From Spiroplasma apis B31 (lineage in GTDB: Bacteria > Bacillota_I > Bacilli_A > Mycoplasmatales > Mycoplasmataceae), in assembly GCF_000500935.1 (NCBI RefSeq), contig NC_022998.1, forward strand, positions 930,001-994,000: 64,000 bases of DNA, in the 5' to 3' direction. Below the pieces are notes generated by a model. It had not been told where the DNA came from. It saw only the letters and a list, made by a program, of their open reading frames with translations, and did no database searches. The position numbers were made by a program, and so were the translations under genes. Shown here one piece after another: positions 1-11,412 of the stretch (within the stretch, counting starts at the first letter, position 1; every line of letters begins with the position of its first letter).

Positions 1-1113
1 ACCAACAAACTGATGAACATACTTGGTTGGATGAACACCGTCAATGAAGAAAAACTCATTTATATCCATATTTTCATGTGTTGAAATCGGGTCATTTCTA
101 AATTCATATACGATAGTTTTGTCTTCATATTGCGATCTTGTATACGAGTAACCAAAATTATTCGAAGTATTTATTTTTAAACCAAATTCTTCTAACATCA
201 ATGTTTTATAATCATTCATAATATTTTTGAAATTACCGTATAAATCATAATACTCTATTTGTCCCTTGTATTGTTCTTTATAACTATCGATTATTTCTGA
301 TATTTCATTCGAAAATTGCATATCATATTTTTTTATTAATGATGTAAACATTGGTGCCATTTCAGAGAGTTTAGTTACTTTACCATTCTTATCAAGTTCG
401 CCACCTTTTAAAATTGGTATTAAGGTTAAATCTGGTGAGTTCATATATAAGACAGTGGCACCAGTCTTTAAAACTATGTCTAAAGTTTTGCTAATATTAT
501 TTTTACTTCTGTCAAGCAAATCCGTTGCATCTTTTATAGAACGACTACTCAAAAATGCTTCTAGAGCTGCATTCATATCATTTCCACCAATTTCAATGAA
601 AACCAAATCTCCCTTTGATAACTTATTTTGCAAAGTCAAAGCACTAGCCTGAGAAAATAAATCTGCTTTCATTTTAAAATTTCTTATACCAATTTCTGTT
701 AAGTTTAATGTTATATCATCGCTAGCTCTTGCACCACTTATAGCATAGTTCCTTCCGCCTTTATATTCATCACTCAACAATTCGCCTGCAGGACCCATAT
801 TTCCAAATCCTAATAAGTTATTTACTCATTCCACAGCGGGTTGATCATTAGATGCTGATGCCAAGTTATTTTTATGAGTATTTTTATTATAGTAACCGGC
901 ATATTTAAAAATAGCATCTTGATTATTTGATTTTATGACGCTATTTGCAATTGCTTCATAGCCACCAGTGTCACTAAGACTATCTCCTAAAACATAAAAG
1001 TTTTTAAAAGAATTTTTAGGTTGCGTTGTGCTTGAAATAGTGGAACAACTAATGGAAGAAAGTGCGCTAACAAAAATTGACGATAGCAAAACTAAGTTTA
1101 TTATTTTTTTCAT
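1..1113 (-). CDS. GDSL-family lipase/esterase lipoprotein (3' end outside window)
   Basis: Predicted secreted, lipid-anchored GDSL (SGNH) hydrolase, probably an esterase or lysophospholipase at the outer face of the membrane. The start is the ATG at 1111-1113, which follows AAGGAG. Residues 1-23 form a signal peptide ending in a lipobox-like SSISC (Cys23). Block I is LGDSLSDTG with the nucleophile Ser45, a later block reads IEIGGNDM, and DGVHPT near residues 358-363 supplies the catalytic Asp-x-x-His. The frame is still open at base 1, so a short C-terminal piece is missing. The natural substrate cannot be told from sequence. Confidence 0.85.
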
Positions 1114-1171
1114 ACTTGTACTCCTTTGAAACATTTTAAAGGAGTTTTAAACTAAAATATTTTTATATATT

Positions 1172-1198
1172 AAAAAATGGGTTAAATTTATTAACCCA
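1172..1198 (-). terminator. Intrinsic terminator of the suf operon
   Basis: On the minus strand TGGGTTAA and TTAACCCA form a stem followed by six T. The sufB stop codon (1191-1193) lies inside the stem. Confidence 0.7.
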
Positions 1199-2603
1199 CA
1201 GATCCTTCCATATCCATTTTTATAAGTTGATTTAATTCAACAGCATACTCAAGAGGTAATTCTTTTGTGAATGGTTCTAAAAAACCCATAACTATAATTT
1301 CTAGTGCTTGTTGTTCACTCAAACCACGACTCATTAGATAAAATAGTTGTTCTTCACTCACTTTTGACACAGTAGCCTCGTGCTCAATTTGTGACTCATT
1401 ATTGTGAACCTTATTTTGTGGGATGGTATCTGAGTGCGATTGGTTGTCTAATATTAAAGTATCACATTCAACTCTTGCCTTAGAATTTGTTGCATTCTCA
1501 CCAATATAAGCTAAACCCCTATAATTTGCAGTTCCACCTTGGAAAGTAATTGATTTTGATACTATTTTTGACTTGGTTTCTTTGCCTAAATGTATCATTT
1601 TACTTCCGGCATCTTGATAAACACCTTTCTTAGCAACCGCAATAGAAATTGTATCACCTTGTGAACGATCACCTTTTAAAATACAAGATGGGTACTTCAT
1701 ATTGATTTTAGAACCAATATTACCATCAATTCATTCCATTCTTCCATCCTCTTCAACAAGACTTCGTTTAGTTACTAAATTAAGAACATTATCACTTCAA
1801 TTTTGAACAGTTGTATATCGCACACTACTTCGTTTACCCACAAATATTTCAACTATTGCTGCATGTAAATTGTTTTTTGAGTAAACAGGGGCTGTACAAC
1901 CTTCAATATAGTGAATTTGAGCATCATCTTCAACTACAATCAGCGTTCTTTCGAACTGACCTGATTGCTTGAAGTTAATTCTAAAGTACGCTTGAAGCGG
2001 CATATCTAACTTAACACCCTCAGGTACGTAAATGAAAGTTCCTCCTGACCAAACAGCACCATTTAATGCTGCATATTTATTGTCGTCATTTGGCACTAAT
2101 TTTCCAAAATACTTCTTAAATAATTCTGGATATTTTTTTAATGCTGTGTCACAATCAGTAAAAATGACCCCTTTTTCTGATATTTCGGTTTGTAATTGTT
2201 CATAGATCGGAGTGGCGTCTCATTGCGCATTTATACCAACTAGGAAATTTTTTTCTGCCTCGGGAATACCTAATCTATCAAATGTTTTACGAATATTTTC
2301 AGGTACATCATCTCAACTTGTGGCAACATTATCTGTACCTCGGGTATAGTAATAATAATCTTGAAAGTCAACAAAATTCAAGTCTGGACCAAAATTTGGT
2401 TGTGGTTTAAGAGAAAATTTCTTGAAACTATCTAAACGGTACTCTAACATTCATTCAGGTTCACCTTTAATTTTAGAAATTTGACGAACAATGTCCTCAT
2501 TAATCCCCTTTTCAACCTTAAACGAAGATACTTCCCCTTCATTAAATCCGTATTTATATTCACTTATTTTTTTGATTTCTTCCTCTTGTTTTAACTTCTT
2601 CAT
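1191..2603 (-). CDS. sufB: Fe-S cluster scaffold protein SufB
   Basis: SufB is the scaffold subunit of the SufBC(2)D complex, on which iron-sulfur clusters are built in the cytosol. The 470-residue product has normal family length. Recognisable stretches are [16 protein letters not shown] in the beta-helix core, and the C-terminal EHEATVSKV and LFYLMSRGL motifs. The ATG at 2601-2603 overlaps the sufU stop as TAATG, so the two are translationally coupled. It is the last gene of sufC-D-S-U-B. The stop codon sits in the terminator stem. Confidence 0.96.
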
Positions 2604-3040
2604 TACTTAACCTCATTTTCTAAAATATATCTCAAACCGTCAGCTCCTAATAGAGCACAATTTATTCTATTGCCTTGATGGTGAATTTGTCAAAAAGCTA
2701 TTAATTCATCCAAAATATCCTCATTGTAATCTTTTCCTGAAATCATATTATGGTAATTATACAAAATATTAAGAGCTTCTTCTTTACCCTTATTACGTAT
2801 TTGATCACATAATATATCAATAGAGGCAGTTGATATTGAACAAGCAACACCATCAAATCTACTATCTACTATTTTTCCATCTTCAAAAATTATTTGTACA
2901 TTGATTTCATCTGAACAACTAGCTGAGTCCTGATTTTTAAATATTCCTTTTGAAAGTTCTAAAAAACCTTTGTTAGATGGACTTGTAAAGTGTTCCATAA
3001 TAATTTGTCTTAAAATAATTTTATCTTCTTTATTAAACAT
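2603..3040 (-). CDS. sufU: SufU-type sulfur-transfer/scaffold protein
   Basis: SufU is the zinc-dependent sulfur acceptor for SufS in Gram-positive type Suf systems. The 145-residue product has the three expected cysteines: SASCSDEI (the family usually has CGD; here Ser replaces Gly but the Asp is kept), GVACSIS, and a C-terminal RINCALLG. It lies 19 nt after sufS and overlaps sufB by one base. The final part depends on reading TGA at 2690-2692 as Trp. Confidence 0.93.
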
Positions 3041-3059
3041 AATTTTTTTTCTTTTCTAT

Positions 3060-4274
3060 TTAAATTAATTCGTTAACTCAATTTTCACAATCAAGTAATG
3101 CTTTAATGAATATATCAATGTCATTACGTGTATTATAAATTGAAAAGCTAGCTCTAATAGTAGTTAATGCTCCGGTTTTTAAATGTGATAATCTTGCACA
3201 ATGTTTACCAACTCTTACAGATATTTTGTATTTTTTATTTAAAAATGCTCCAAAGTCTTGTGAACTAACACCAATCATATTAAATAAAACAATTGGTTGT
3301 GGATTTTTCAAGTTATAAAACTCAAATTTAGAAACATCAATTTTGGATAATTCATCAACCAAATATCTTTTTAAACCTTCTTCGTATTCTTGTATTTTTT
3401 CAATTGATATCTTATCAATAAACTTAAGTGCTTCTAAAAAACCATAAATTGCACTTAAATTCAAGGTCCCAGCCTCAAATTTTTGAGGAATTTGGGCAAG
3501 TTTGTACTCAGTTAATGTGATATTAACGTTGTTACCACCACCATAAATAAGTGGTTTTAATATATCTAGTTTTTCTTTTTTCCCTCAAAGTATACCTAAG
3601 CCAAAAGGTCCAAACATTTTATGTGAAGAGAAAGCAACAAAATCAACATTTCATTCTTCAACATTTGTTCTCGTATGCAGTACTGACTGAGCAATATCAA
3701 CAACAATGATAATATCGTTATTTATATTCTTGATGGCATTAGCTATTGATTGAACATCGTTGCTTGCTCCAACTGTGTTAGAAACACTAGCGAATGATAC
3801 TATTTTAGTTTTTTTGTTTATTGTGTTATCTATTTTGTTCAGATCTATTGATCCGTTATCATTTAAATCTAGATACTTTATTTTTATTCCTATTTCTTCT
3901 TCTAATACTTTTCAAGGTAATAAATTTGAAGAGTGTTCTAGAATTGTCAAAACTACTTCATCATCTTTCTTCAAATATGTTTTGAGTCCAAAGCAGATTT
4001 GATTTAATGAATGAGTCGCACCACTGGTAAAAATTACTTCATTGTGATTTTTCGCTCCGATAAACTTAGCTGTCATTTTTCTTGTTGTGTCCAAAATAAC
4101 ATTAGCCTTATAAGCATTATCAAATAAGTCATTATGAGTATTTGCTGCAATTTTTTCATTATATTCCGCTTCTGCTTTGATAACTTGTTCTAGTTTTAGA
4201 CTTGTTGCTGCTGATTCAAAATAAATTTCATCTGGATTATATTTAAAATATGGAAAATAACTTTTATAGTCCAT
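3060..4274 (-). CDS. sufS: Cysteine desulfurase SufS
   Basis: PLP-dependent class V aminotransferase-fold enzyme that removes sulfur from cysteine and passes it to SufU. The product has 404 residues. The PLP lysine is in a SSHKMFGPFG context, and the persulfide cysteine is in RVGKHCARL near the C-terminus. YFESAATS near the N-terminus matches the usual YLDNAATS block. The ATG at 4272-4274 directly follows the sufD stop (TAAATG). Position in the operon supports SufS rather than NifS/IscS. Confidence 0.95.
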
Positions 4275-5039
4275 TTAAATCATTCCTTTCAATATATCTT
4301 TAAGATATATTACGATTTCATCGTCGTTTAATGAAAGAAACACAGGTTCAAAATATCCATTTATTATCAACTCTTGTGCTTCTTCTTTGTTAAGTCCTCT
4401 TGATAATAAGTAAAATATTTGGTCAGGGTCAAGCATTCCAATAGCATTTGCATGGCTAGCAACGATGTCATTTTCGTCTATCAATAATACAGGGTCAGAG
4501 TCTGCTTTTGCCTTCTTATCTAACACCAATAATCTTAATTCTTGATGTGCCTCACTAGAGCTTGATCCTTTTTTAATATCACTGATGCATCTTATAAAAC
4601 CCTTTGATTCATTTTTTAATACTTCATATGCTTTAATATTTGAACTAGTGTTACGTGCATTGTGTAATGATTTTATAACACTATTTTTGATGAAATTTTT
4701 GTTAACAATAGTAGCACTATAGAATTCAATGCTTGAGCTTGTCTCTTTTAAATTGATTTCAAGATTATCATTGGCGTTACAATTCATAAGGTTAGCTATT
4801 TTTAAGTCTAGCCTTGAAGAATCCTCTATAGTTATGTTAATATTGAAGTTTTTGTCATTTTCCGAGTTTTCAATCGGCAAAAACAAGATTGTTAAGCTAA
4901 CACTAGTGTTAGCTTTTATTACAATATTTAATTTTCCATCAGATTCACCTAATAAAATTACCTTGTTTTCATCCGTTTTTAAGACTAACTCACTTGCTAA
5001 ATTATTTCTATAATCAATAAAATTTGGGTTTTTTCACAT
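4275..5039 (-). CDS. sufD: SufD-like scaffold protein (short form)
   Basis: Partner of SufB and SufC in cluster assembly. The C-terminal part carries ASHANAIGMLD, QIFYLLSRGL and NGYFEPV, the SufB/SufD signature. At 254 residues it is much shorter than the roughly 430 of standard SufD proteins, so most of the N-terminal region is missing. The start is the ATG at 5037-5039, placed after AGGTGA, which overlaps the sufC stop. No frameshift is visible, and the tight operon spacing argues it is functional. Confidence 0.88.
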
Positions 5040-5048
5040 GTTGTTCAC

Positions 5049-5789
5049 CTAAATTAAATCCTTAACTCAGTTGTAACCCTCTTTATTGATACGGTCAACA
5101 AGCTCGCCACCCGCACTTGTTACAATTTTTCCATTTATAATAACGTGTGCATGAGTTGGTTTTATCTTTTTAAAAAATCTATCATAGTGAGATACGATAA
5201 TCAAACCTTGTTTAGAGATTTCATCATCATTTAAGTTTTTAGAAACAATTTCTAGAGCGTCTACATCAAGTCCTGAGTCTATTTCATCTATCAAACTAAA
5301 TAAAGGGTTTAACATTTTCAATTGTAGTATTTCATTCTTTTTCTTTTCTCCACCTGAGAAACCATCATTAACAAATCTTTTAAGCATATTTAAATCAAAA
5401 TCTAGATTCATTGCTTTGGCTTTAATATCTTTAAAAATCTCTTGCAGTTTTTTAGGTTCTTCACTATGAGAATTTACAATGTATTTCAAAAATTCTAAAT
5501 TGCTTACCCCAGGTATAGATTGAGGGTTTTGCATTGCCAAGAACAGCCCTGCTCTACTTCTTTCATCCACACTCATATCTAAAATAGATTTCCCGTCTAA
5601 CAAAATATCTCCTTCAGTTACTTCGTACTTTGGATGACCCATTATAGCCATCAGTAATGTTGATTTTCCATTACCATTTGGACCCATCAAAGCATGAATT
5701 TCCCCTGATGAAACTTCCAAGTCTATTCCTTTCAAGATCTCCTTATCCTCAATCTTTACGTGTAAATTAATAATTTTTAATGTGTGCAT
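5049..5789 (-). CDS. sufC: Suf ATPase SufC
   Basis: ABC-type ATPase that powers the SufBCD scaffold rather than transport. The 246-residue protein has Walker A GPNGNGKST, signature GFSGGEKKK (a SufC-type variant of LSGGQ), Walker B SLIDEIDSGLD, and a switch histidine in IVSHYDR. It is the first gene of the operon, preceded by AAGGAG and a TATAAT box at 5814-5819 on the minus strand. Confidence 0.97.
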
Positions 5790-5813
5790 TTTAAAACTCC
5801 TTAACCTCTTTAA

Positions 5814-5819
5814 TTATAT
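5814..5819 (-). promoter_or_regulatory. Probable -10 box of the suf operon
   Basis: Perfect TATAAT on the minus strand about 25 nt before the sufC start. No convincing -35 element was found. Confidence 0.45.
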
Positions 5820-5928
5820 TGCCTGAATGAAGAAAATAGATAATTTATTTACAAATTATAATTTTTTTTGTTTATACTATGTACTTAAATAAATTGAATT
5901 TCTCACTCTTTTTTAGTCTTTTTTTCTT

Positions 5929-5934
5929 TATAAT
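5929..5934 (+). promoter_or_regulatory. Probable -10 box of the lipoprotein pair
   Basis: TATAAT 32 nt before the GTG start at 5966. The upstream tract is mostly T, and no clear -35 is visible. Confidence 0.45.
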
Positions 5935-5965
5935 TATGTTGATACAAAATCAAGGAGTGAAAAGT

Positions 5966-8284
5966 GTGAAAAAATTATTAACACTACTAGGTAGTTTTGC
6001 AATTACTGCCAGTGCTGGTTCGATGGCAGTTGCTTGTACGAACTATGACAAAAAACAAGATGGAAATTCTATTCTAATTAATTTTTTAAATTCATTGAAT
6101 GGAAAAGCTAATATCGATGCATCAGACGTATTATGAAAATTGGTTAATGAAAATGGACCTAAAAACAGAGAAACTTTTGCATTAGATTTTTTAAAAACAA
6201 TTAATGCATCTATTTTAATTAACTCTAAAGAAAACTTTGGAGAAAATGGAGAAATCAAATTGAATAACTCAAGCGCTTTCATAAGCGCTGGTTTAGCTTC
6301 TGCTTTATCTGATAAATGAAACACCTTAAATAAAGCTGTGGATTTAAAAATTCAAAGGGAAAAAGATAAATATAAAAAAGATAATGGTAAAAAATGATGA
6401 GATAAATGATGTGAAATGCTTGTTGGTAAGTATTCTGTTTATCAAGATAAAGTAAAAGATATGGATGTAGATCTACTAGAAGGTAAATATAAATCTGATA
6501 TTTTATTAACAGATTCTTCTAACAACGTTACAAAAGCTCTTCTAGATATTCTTTTAAATACCGACCAATTAGGAGTTACTTGGATAACAGTTGAACAAGT
6601 TAAAAGAAAATTAGCTACTTTAAAATCTGTTAAAGATGATAAAGATAAATTACTATATGCAGCAAAATCAGATGTTAAGGCTTTACAACAAATAATAAAC
6701 TCTACTAAAGAATCTGGTGAGTGAGTAAAATCAAGTGTTAATGATCAAAGTACTGATGATGAAATTTCAGCAAAAGTTGACGAAGCATTGAAAATAGAAG
6801 AAAGTAATATAAAATATGATGTTCCAACCGATTTAAATGAATTAGTTACAGGTGGAGCTGATACTAGAGCGGGTATGTTGAGTAATTCACAACAATTCTT
6901 TTTAAACAAATATTACAATGCCAAAGCCCCAATAGCTATTAGTGAAATAACTATTGCTTTTTCTGATAATAAAACTTTCGATGACGGTATATTACCATCA
7001 GATTTTGAAGGAGATAATGAAGTTAATTCTAAACAAACTTGAACACTTTTAAAACAAATAATTACTGATAAAACATCTTGAAGTGAAATTATGGCAAAAG
7101 GTTCAACAACACATTCTAAAGCTACAGTTAAACATTATGATAATTTATTGACACTGACAAATACAACTGACTTCACACCAACATTGAGTTCAATTGTATA
7201 TGATTATATTTTAGGTGAAAGATATAAAACTGATGTTACTAGAGCAGATGAAAATGATAAAGTGAAAGTCCCTGAGTGAACAACAAAAACCGATATTGAG
7301 AAAGAATATAAAAAAGAGGACTTTGGTAAATTGATAACAGCTTTAAACAGAACTGGAAGCTTCGATAAGGCATCAAATAACCTTTATAGAAAGCTTAGTG
7401 ATGAAGATAAAGATAAGTTAGTATACATAGATTCTTCTGGTATTCATATAGTTTCAATAGATGGATTTAAGGAATTAGAAGCATCTACAACAACTAAAGA
7501 AAAAGATGCTAAAAAAATAATAGACGATACAAAAAATGGTATTGATAAAGAAACTCAAAAGAGTCTTAATGATTTCAAAGAGTTTAATAAATTAACAACT
7601 CAAGAAAAAATTTATGATTTTTGAAGAAAAACAGGTGAAGATAGATATTTTGATAAGTTAAACTCAACAGTTACTAATCCATATCTAAAATTCTTAGTTA
7701 ATAACTCCTTGTTAAAAGGTGTTAAAGGATCACCGGTTGGATTTGACATAATGGCAGAAGTTAAAGCTTGAGCAACAATTTCAAGCTCATCAGAAAAAGA
7801 ATTTTATTGAGTAACTATGGTTTATGACTATTTCCAAACAATGACTAGCAAACAAGAAGATAAGCTAACAGAAGACAAATCTTTCATAGAACAATTTGTT
7901 ATATTTGGACCTGATGGAAGTAACGAAAAAGCTCAAGCTATTGCTAAAAAAATCGGTGATTGAACAATTGGAGCAATAAAATCTATGAAAATTGTTGTTA
8001 CAAACAACCCTTCTTGAGTTTTTGTTGACGCATACAAAAAAATGATCGAAGAATTAGACACAAAAACAAATATTGGTTATCCAAAAGAAATAGTAAAAAA
8101 TGATATATTCAACTCCGATAAATTAGCAGAGGAAATAAATAAAGTTTGATGACACGCAGTAGACAAAAATGGTGCTCAAAGTGTTCAAACTTTTAAAACT
8201 AACGCATTTGACTATTCACTAAGTATTTACGATTTAAACTCAATAGCTTACAATTACAAAAAAAATAACGGAGGTATAAAATAA
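5966..8284 (+). CDS. Surface lipoprotein, first of a coupled pair
   Basis: Predicted 772-residue lipoprotein of unknown function. The start is GTG at 5966, 9 nt after AAGGAG. The N-terminus is a mollicute-type lipoprotein signal (KKLLTLLGSF, then MAVAC as lipobox), so the mature protein is anchored on the outer face. The rest is hydrophilic and Lys/Asp-rich with no recognised catalytic motif. Its TAA overlaps the ATG of the next gene as TAATG, and the ribosome site GGAGG of the second gene lies inside this one. The two proteins are therefore likely made together and may form a complex. Confidence 0.85.
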
Positions 8285-9984
8285 TGAAGAAATTGTTAGG
8301 AATCTTAGGTGCTATTTCTTTATTCACCTCTACTTCTGGAGTTGTAGTCGCATGTAATAAAGAACGAATTAAAACTCCGAAACTAAATAGAGAATTGGCT
8401 AAACAACTAATCGCAAAATTAAAAGGTTCGGATATGGCTAGTTTAGACTTTGGAGATATGTTTTCAGATGAAGATATTACAAAGGTTGTTGTAAGTATAA
8501 TAGACGAATTAATAGGTCAACAATATGGTTATGAATCTACAAATTATAATTTAGATAAATTAGGTTTAAAAAAATATGACTACGCTAGTGGTGAAAGTAA
8601 GGATTCTATACCAAAGTCTTACATCGATTCATATTTAAATAACGCTGGTTCTATCGCAGAAGACTTATTATTCACAGAGTACACAAAATCAATAGCTAGT
8701 GGTAAAAGATTAGATAATTCATTATTGAAATCTTTATATAACTTGAATGTAATCCAAGAAACTAAAATAAAAGAATACAAAACCGATAACGAAAGAACTG
8801 TTCCCGTTGGTAGTTACATCGAAATAAACGATAAGAGATGACAAGTATTCAATGAAGATGGTAAAGGTGGATCAAATAATTTACCTACTCTTGAACAATT
8901 AACTCAAGAATACGCTAATAAAAAAGAATCACCGTTTTTCGTTGTGCCAAACGATGGCAAATCAACAAAAATAAATATTTCGTCTAAAACAGCTTTAAAA
9001 TTACGTTTTCAAGATTACTTCAAAAATAAATTATTATCAGGAATTATTGAAAACTTATTAACTATGTCTTTCATGGAAGCAGATATGTTCACAGTGTCGG
9101 CTGCAAAAGAAGGAAGTTCCCCTTATATCAATACTGGGTCTCCTATTTTCTCAAAAACACAATCTTGAAATAGCTCAACAACTACAGATTGAACTACGAA
9201 CGTTAGAATGGTTTGATCACTGAAGTTTGACAATACAGAGAACAAAAATAATAATGCTATCAAAAAAATCGTAGAAGGTATTAAAGAAATAAATCAAGCA
9301 AATGGAGAGTTGAAAAGCGGTGAAAGCATTAAAAAGCTCTTTAGTGCATTTGAAGATCAAAAAGAAAAATTGCCAGTTTATAATGGAGACAATACAAATG
9401 CTTACGATTCTTTCTTTGGATTACAAGGTTTCAAAGGGTTCACTTTATATGAAAATGGTACATCATTAGGAACAAGTCCTATTGCTGGAGCTAAATATGA
9501 AGATAAAGTTAAAGAAGCTAAGAAACCAGGGATATTATTTGATAACCTAACACCTTATTTTGTAGACGCAAAGAACTCTAACATAGCAGAAGTTGTAATT
9601 GTACTTCCTCTATACATGATTGAGCTGCTTGGTGGAAGTAAAGAAAATGATAGCAGCGGTAAAGTATACGAAATTAAGGATGCAGATGGTAAAGGTAAAG
9701 CAATCGAGTTTGGTCCATCATTGATAAACAATTCAAGATATAAAGATGTTTGAAATCAAGAGAATAATAAAAAATTACACTCAAAAGACGTGCAAGATTT
9801 AAATGACCAACAGTCAACAATTTTAAATCAAATTAAATACCTAGTATCACAAGATACAGGAACAGCAGATTTAGCTAAAACAACTTTATACTCAAAATAT
9901 CTTAACGCAAAAGAAATTTACTTTGCTGGTTTATATGATCAAATTGGTAAATACATAAGAAATGATAAAGATAAAGACGATTAA
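8284..9984 (+). CDS. Surface lipoprotein, second of a coupled pair
   Basis: Predicted 566-residue lipoprotein of unknown function. The signal peptide MKKLLGILGA is followed by a VVAC lipobox near residue 24. It starts in the TAATG overlap with the upstream lipoprotein and is read through several TGA-Trp codons. No domain was recognised. It is not an obvious copy of the upstream protein, apart from the signal peptide. An IS3 element lies immediately downstream and probably separated the pair from its original terminator. Confidence 0.85.
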
Positions 9985-9998
9985 AACTATTTTTAAAT
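9980..9998 (+). repeat. Left copy of a 19-bp near-repeat flanking the IS element
   Basis: ATTAAAACTATTTTTAAATA-like sequence here recurs with a one-base length difference at 11349-11367 on the far side of the insertion sequence. Confidence 0.5.
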
Positions 9999-11000
9999 AT
10001 ATTTTGTCAAGTATACAAAATGTTTTTTATAAGAATACTTCAACCAAGTTTGAAGTATTTTTTTTCATAATTTGAAATCTAAATAAGCATATGCTGGAGG
10101 GCTCTTGTGTTTAATCATTATTCTTTCATAATTGTAAAATTCTATATAATTGTCGATTGCTAATTTCAACTTGAGAAACTCATCCTGCTTTAGTTTTATT
10201 TTTCACTCTTCTTTTAATGATGAAAAAAAGGTTTCACACATCCCATTATCAATAGAATTACCTGGTCTAGATAATGATATTATAATATTATTTTTTTTAG
10301 CATAACGCTTTGCAAATATAGATGTATATTGATTTCCGTTATCAGAATGGATAATAAGTTTCTTAGATAGATCTTGTCTATGAAGCGAAGCTTTCTCAAG
10401 TGTTTTTCTGTAAATATCTATGTCATTTTTTAAAGATACCTCATGACCTACTATGAATCCAGTGTTTGCGTCTTTCAAAACACTTAAATATGCAAATTTT
10501 TTATTGAAAGGTATATATGTAATATCTGTAACTCAAAGCTCATTTTTTGAATACAAAGATCAATTTCTATTAACATGATTAGGACCATAAGTTATTTTTT
10601 TGACTTCTTTCGGTTTTCTATACATCTTTTTTATTCTTATAACTGAATATAAATTAAATAATTTCATTATTCTTGCAACTTTAGATTGACTTACTACTAT
10701 GCCTTGATTATTTAAAATTATTTTTATTCTGGGTGCACCATAAATGCCATTGTTTATCATGAATATATTTTTTATTTTATATGCTAAGTCCATATCTATT
10801 TTTATTTCATAATCCGGTTTATTTTTACCACATCAGCGATAATAACTCGCTCTTGTGACATTAAATAATTTACATAAAGAAAGAACCGTGTATTTGTTAT
10901 TATATTTATCTATAGTTTTGTAATACTTTATAATTTTTTTTCTGAATTCTCCATCAGTTCATTGAACTTTTTTAAAACCTCATTCTCCATTTCTAATCAT
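9987..11000 (-). CDS. IS3-family transposase, DDE catalytic subunit (OrfB)
   Basis: Integrase-core transposase. Catalytic residues are visible in LWVTDITYI (first Asp), HSDNGNQYTS (second Asp) and DNGMCETFFSSLK (Glu). The N-terminal part (LCKLFNVTRASYYRW) is a typical HTH_21-like lead. An ATG exists at 10998-11000, but the frame is also entered by a -1 shift from OrfA at an eight-A run (10934-10941), as usual in IS3 elements. TGA at 10065-10067 would be Trp here, carrying the frame past the left inverted repeat to a TAG at 9987. If that TGA ended translation, the protein would stop at the family-typical position. Confidence 0.88.
10034..10065 (+). terminator. Hairpin with T8 tail inside the IS end
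   Basis: AATACTTCAA and TTGAAGTATT form a perfect 10-bp stem with a 6-nt loop followed by T8 on the plus strand. It would stop transcripts entering the IS from the lipoprotein genes. Confidence 0.7.
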
Positions 11001-11281
11001 TTCAATTTTTTATTAAGTTCTGCAATTTTCTTATCTTTTGGATCTTTTGAATTGATTCTAATCTTTCCGTTGTGCTTATTGTGTTTTCCAGTTTTTGAAA
11101 TAAGCGATTCATCACCAAAAACTTCTCAATCTACACACATTCTTCTAACTGTTGAATATGAAATATTGTACATTTTTGATAGGTCTTTATAAGATAAATT
11201 TTGATCAAAATGCTTGATAATCAACTCTTTTTTAGTCTCAAAATTTAGGATGTTTGATTTGTTTCCTTTTAAATTAGCCAT
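10928..11281 (-). CDS. IS3-family OrfA (helix-turn-helix protein)
   Basis: A 117-residue DNA-binding subunit of the IS3 transposase. Helix-turn-helix residues LSYKDLSKMYNISYSTVRR lie near residues 27-45, and a leucine-zipper-like KKLKWLEMENEVLKK lies near the C-terminus. It ends at TAA (10928-10930) directly after AAAAAAAA, a slippery run suited to -1 frameshifting into orfB. The start ATG is at 11279-11281. Confidence 0.87.
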
Positions 11282-11348
11282 TTAAAAAATTCTCCTTGTA
11301 TAATTTTATGTTTTTTTTAACATAATGTATACTTAGAGAATTATATTC

Positions 11349-11377
11349 ATTAAAACTATTTTAAATAGTTTTTTTTT
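11349..11377 (+). terminator. Orphan terminator-like hairpin, right copy of the flanking repeat
   Basis: AAAACTATTT and AAATAGTTTT form a stem followed by a long T run. The first half matches the bases just after the lipoprotein stop at 9984, so this may be that operon's original terminator, displaced by the IS. Confidence 0.5.
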
Positions 11378-11412
11378 ATATTTTTTGTACAATTAGATTA
11401 GAGGTAAATAAG

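Larger units (their letters stand above)
10009..11335 (-). mobile_element. IS3-family insertion sequence
   Basis: The element contains orfA and orfB with overlapping frames. Imperfect terminal inverted repeats share the core AAGTATACA-N2-ATGTT, at 10009-10024 on the left and, reversed, at 11320-11335 on the right. No clean 3-4 bp target duplication was found. Exact ends are uncertain by a few bases. Confidence 0.8.

Noticed and set aside
6043-6324. Minus-strand open frame opposite the first lipoprotein
   Set aside because: No ribosome site, and the plus frame has a complete lipoprotein signal and coupling to the next gene.
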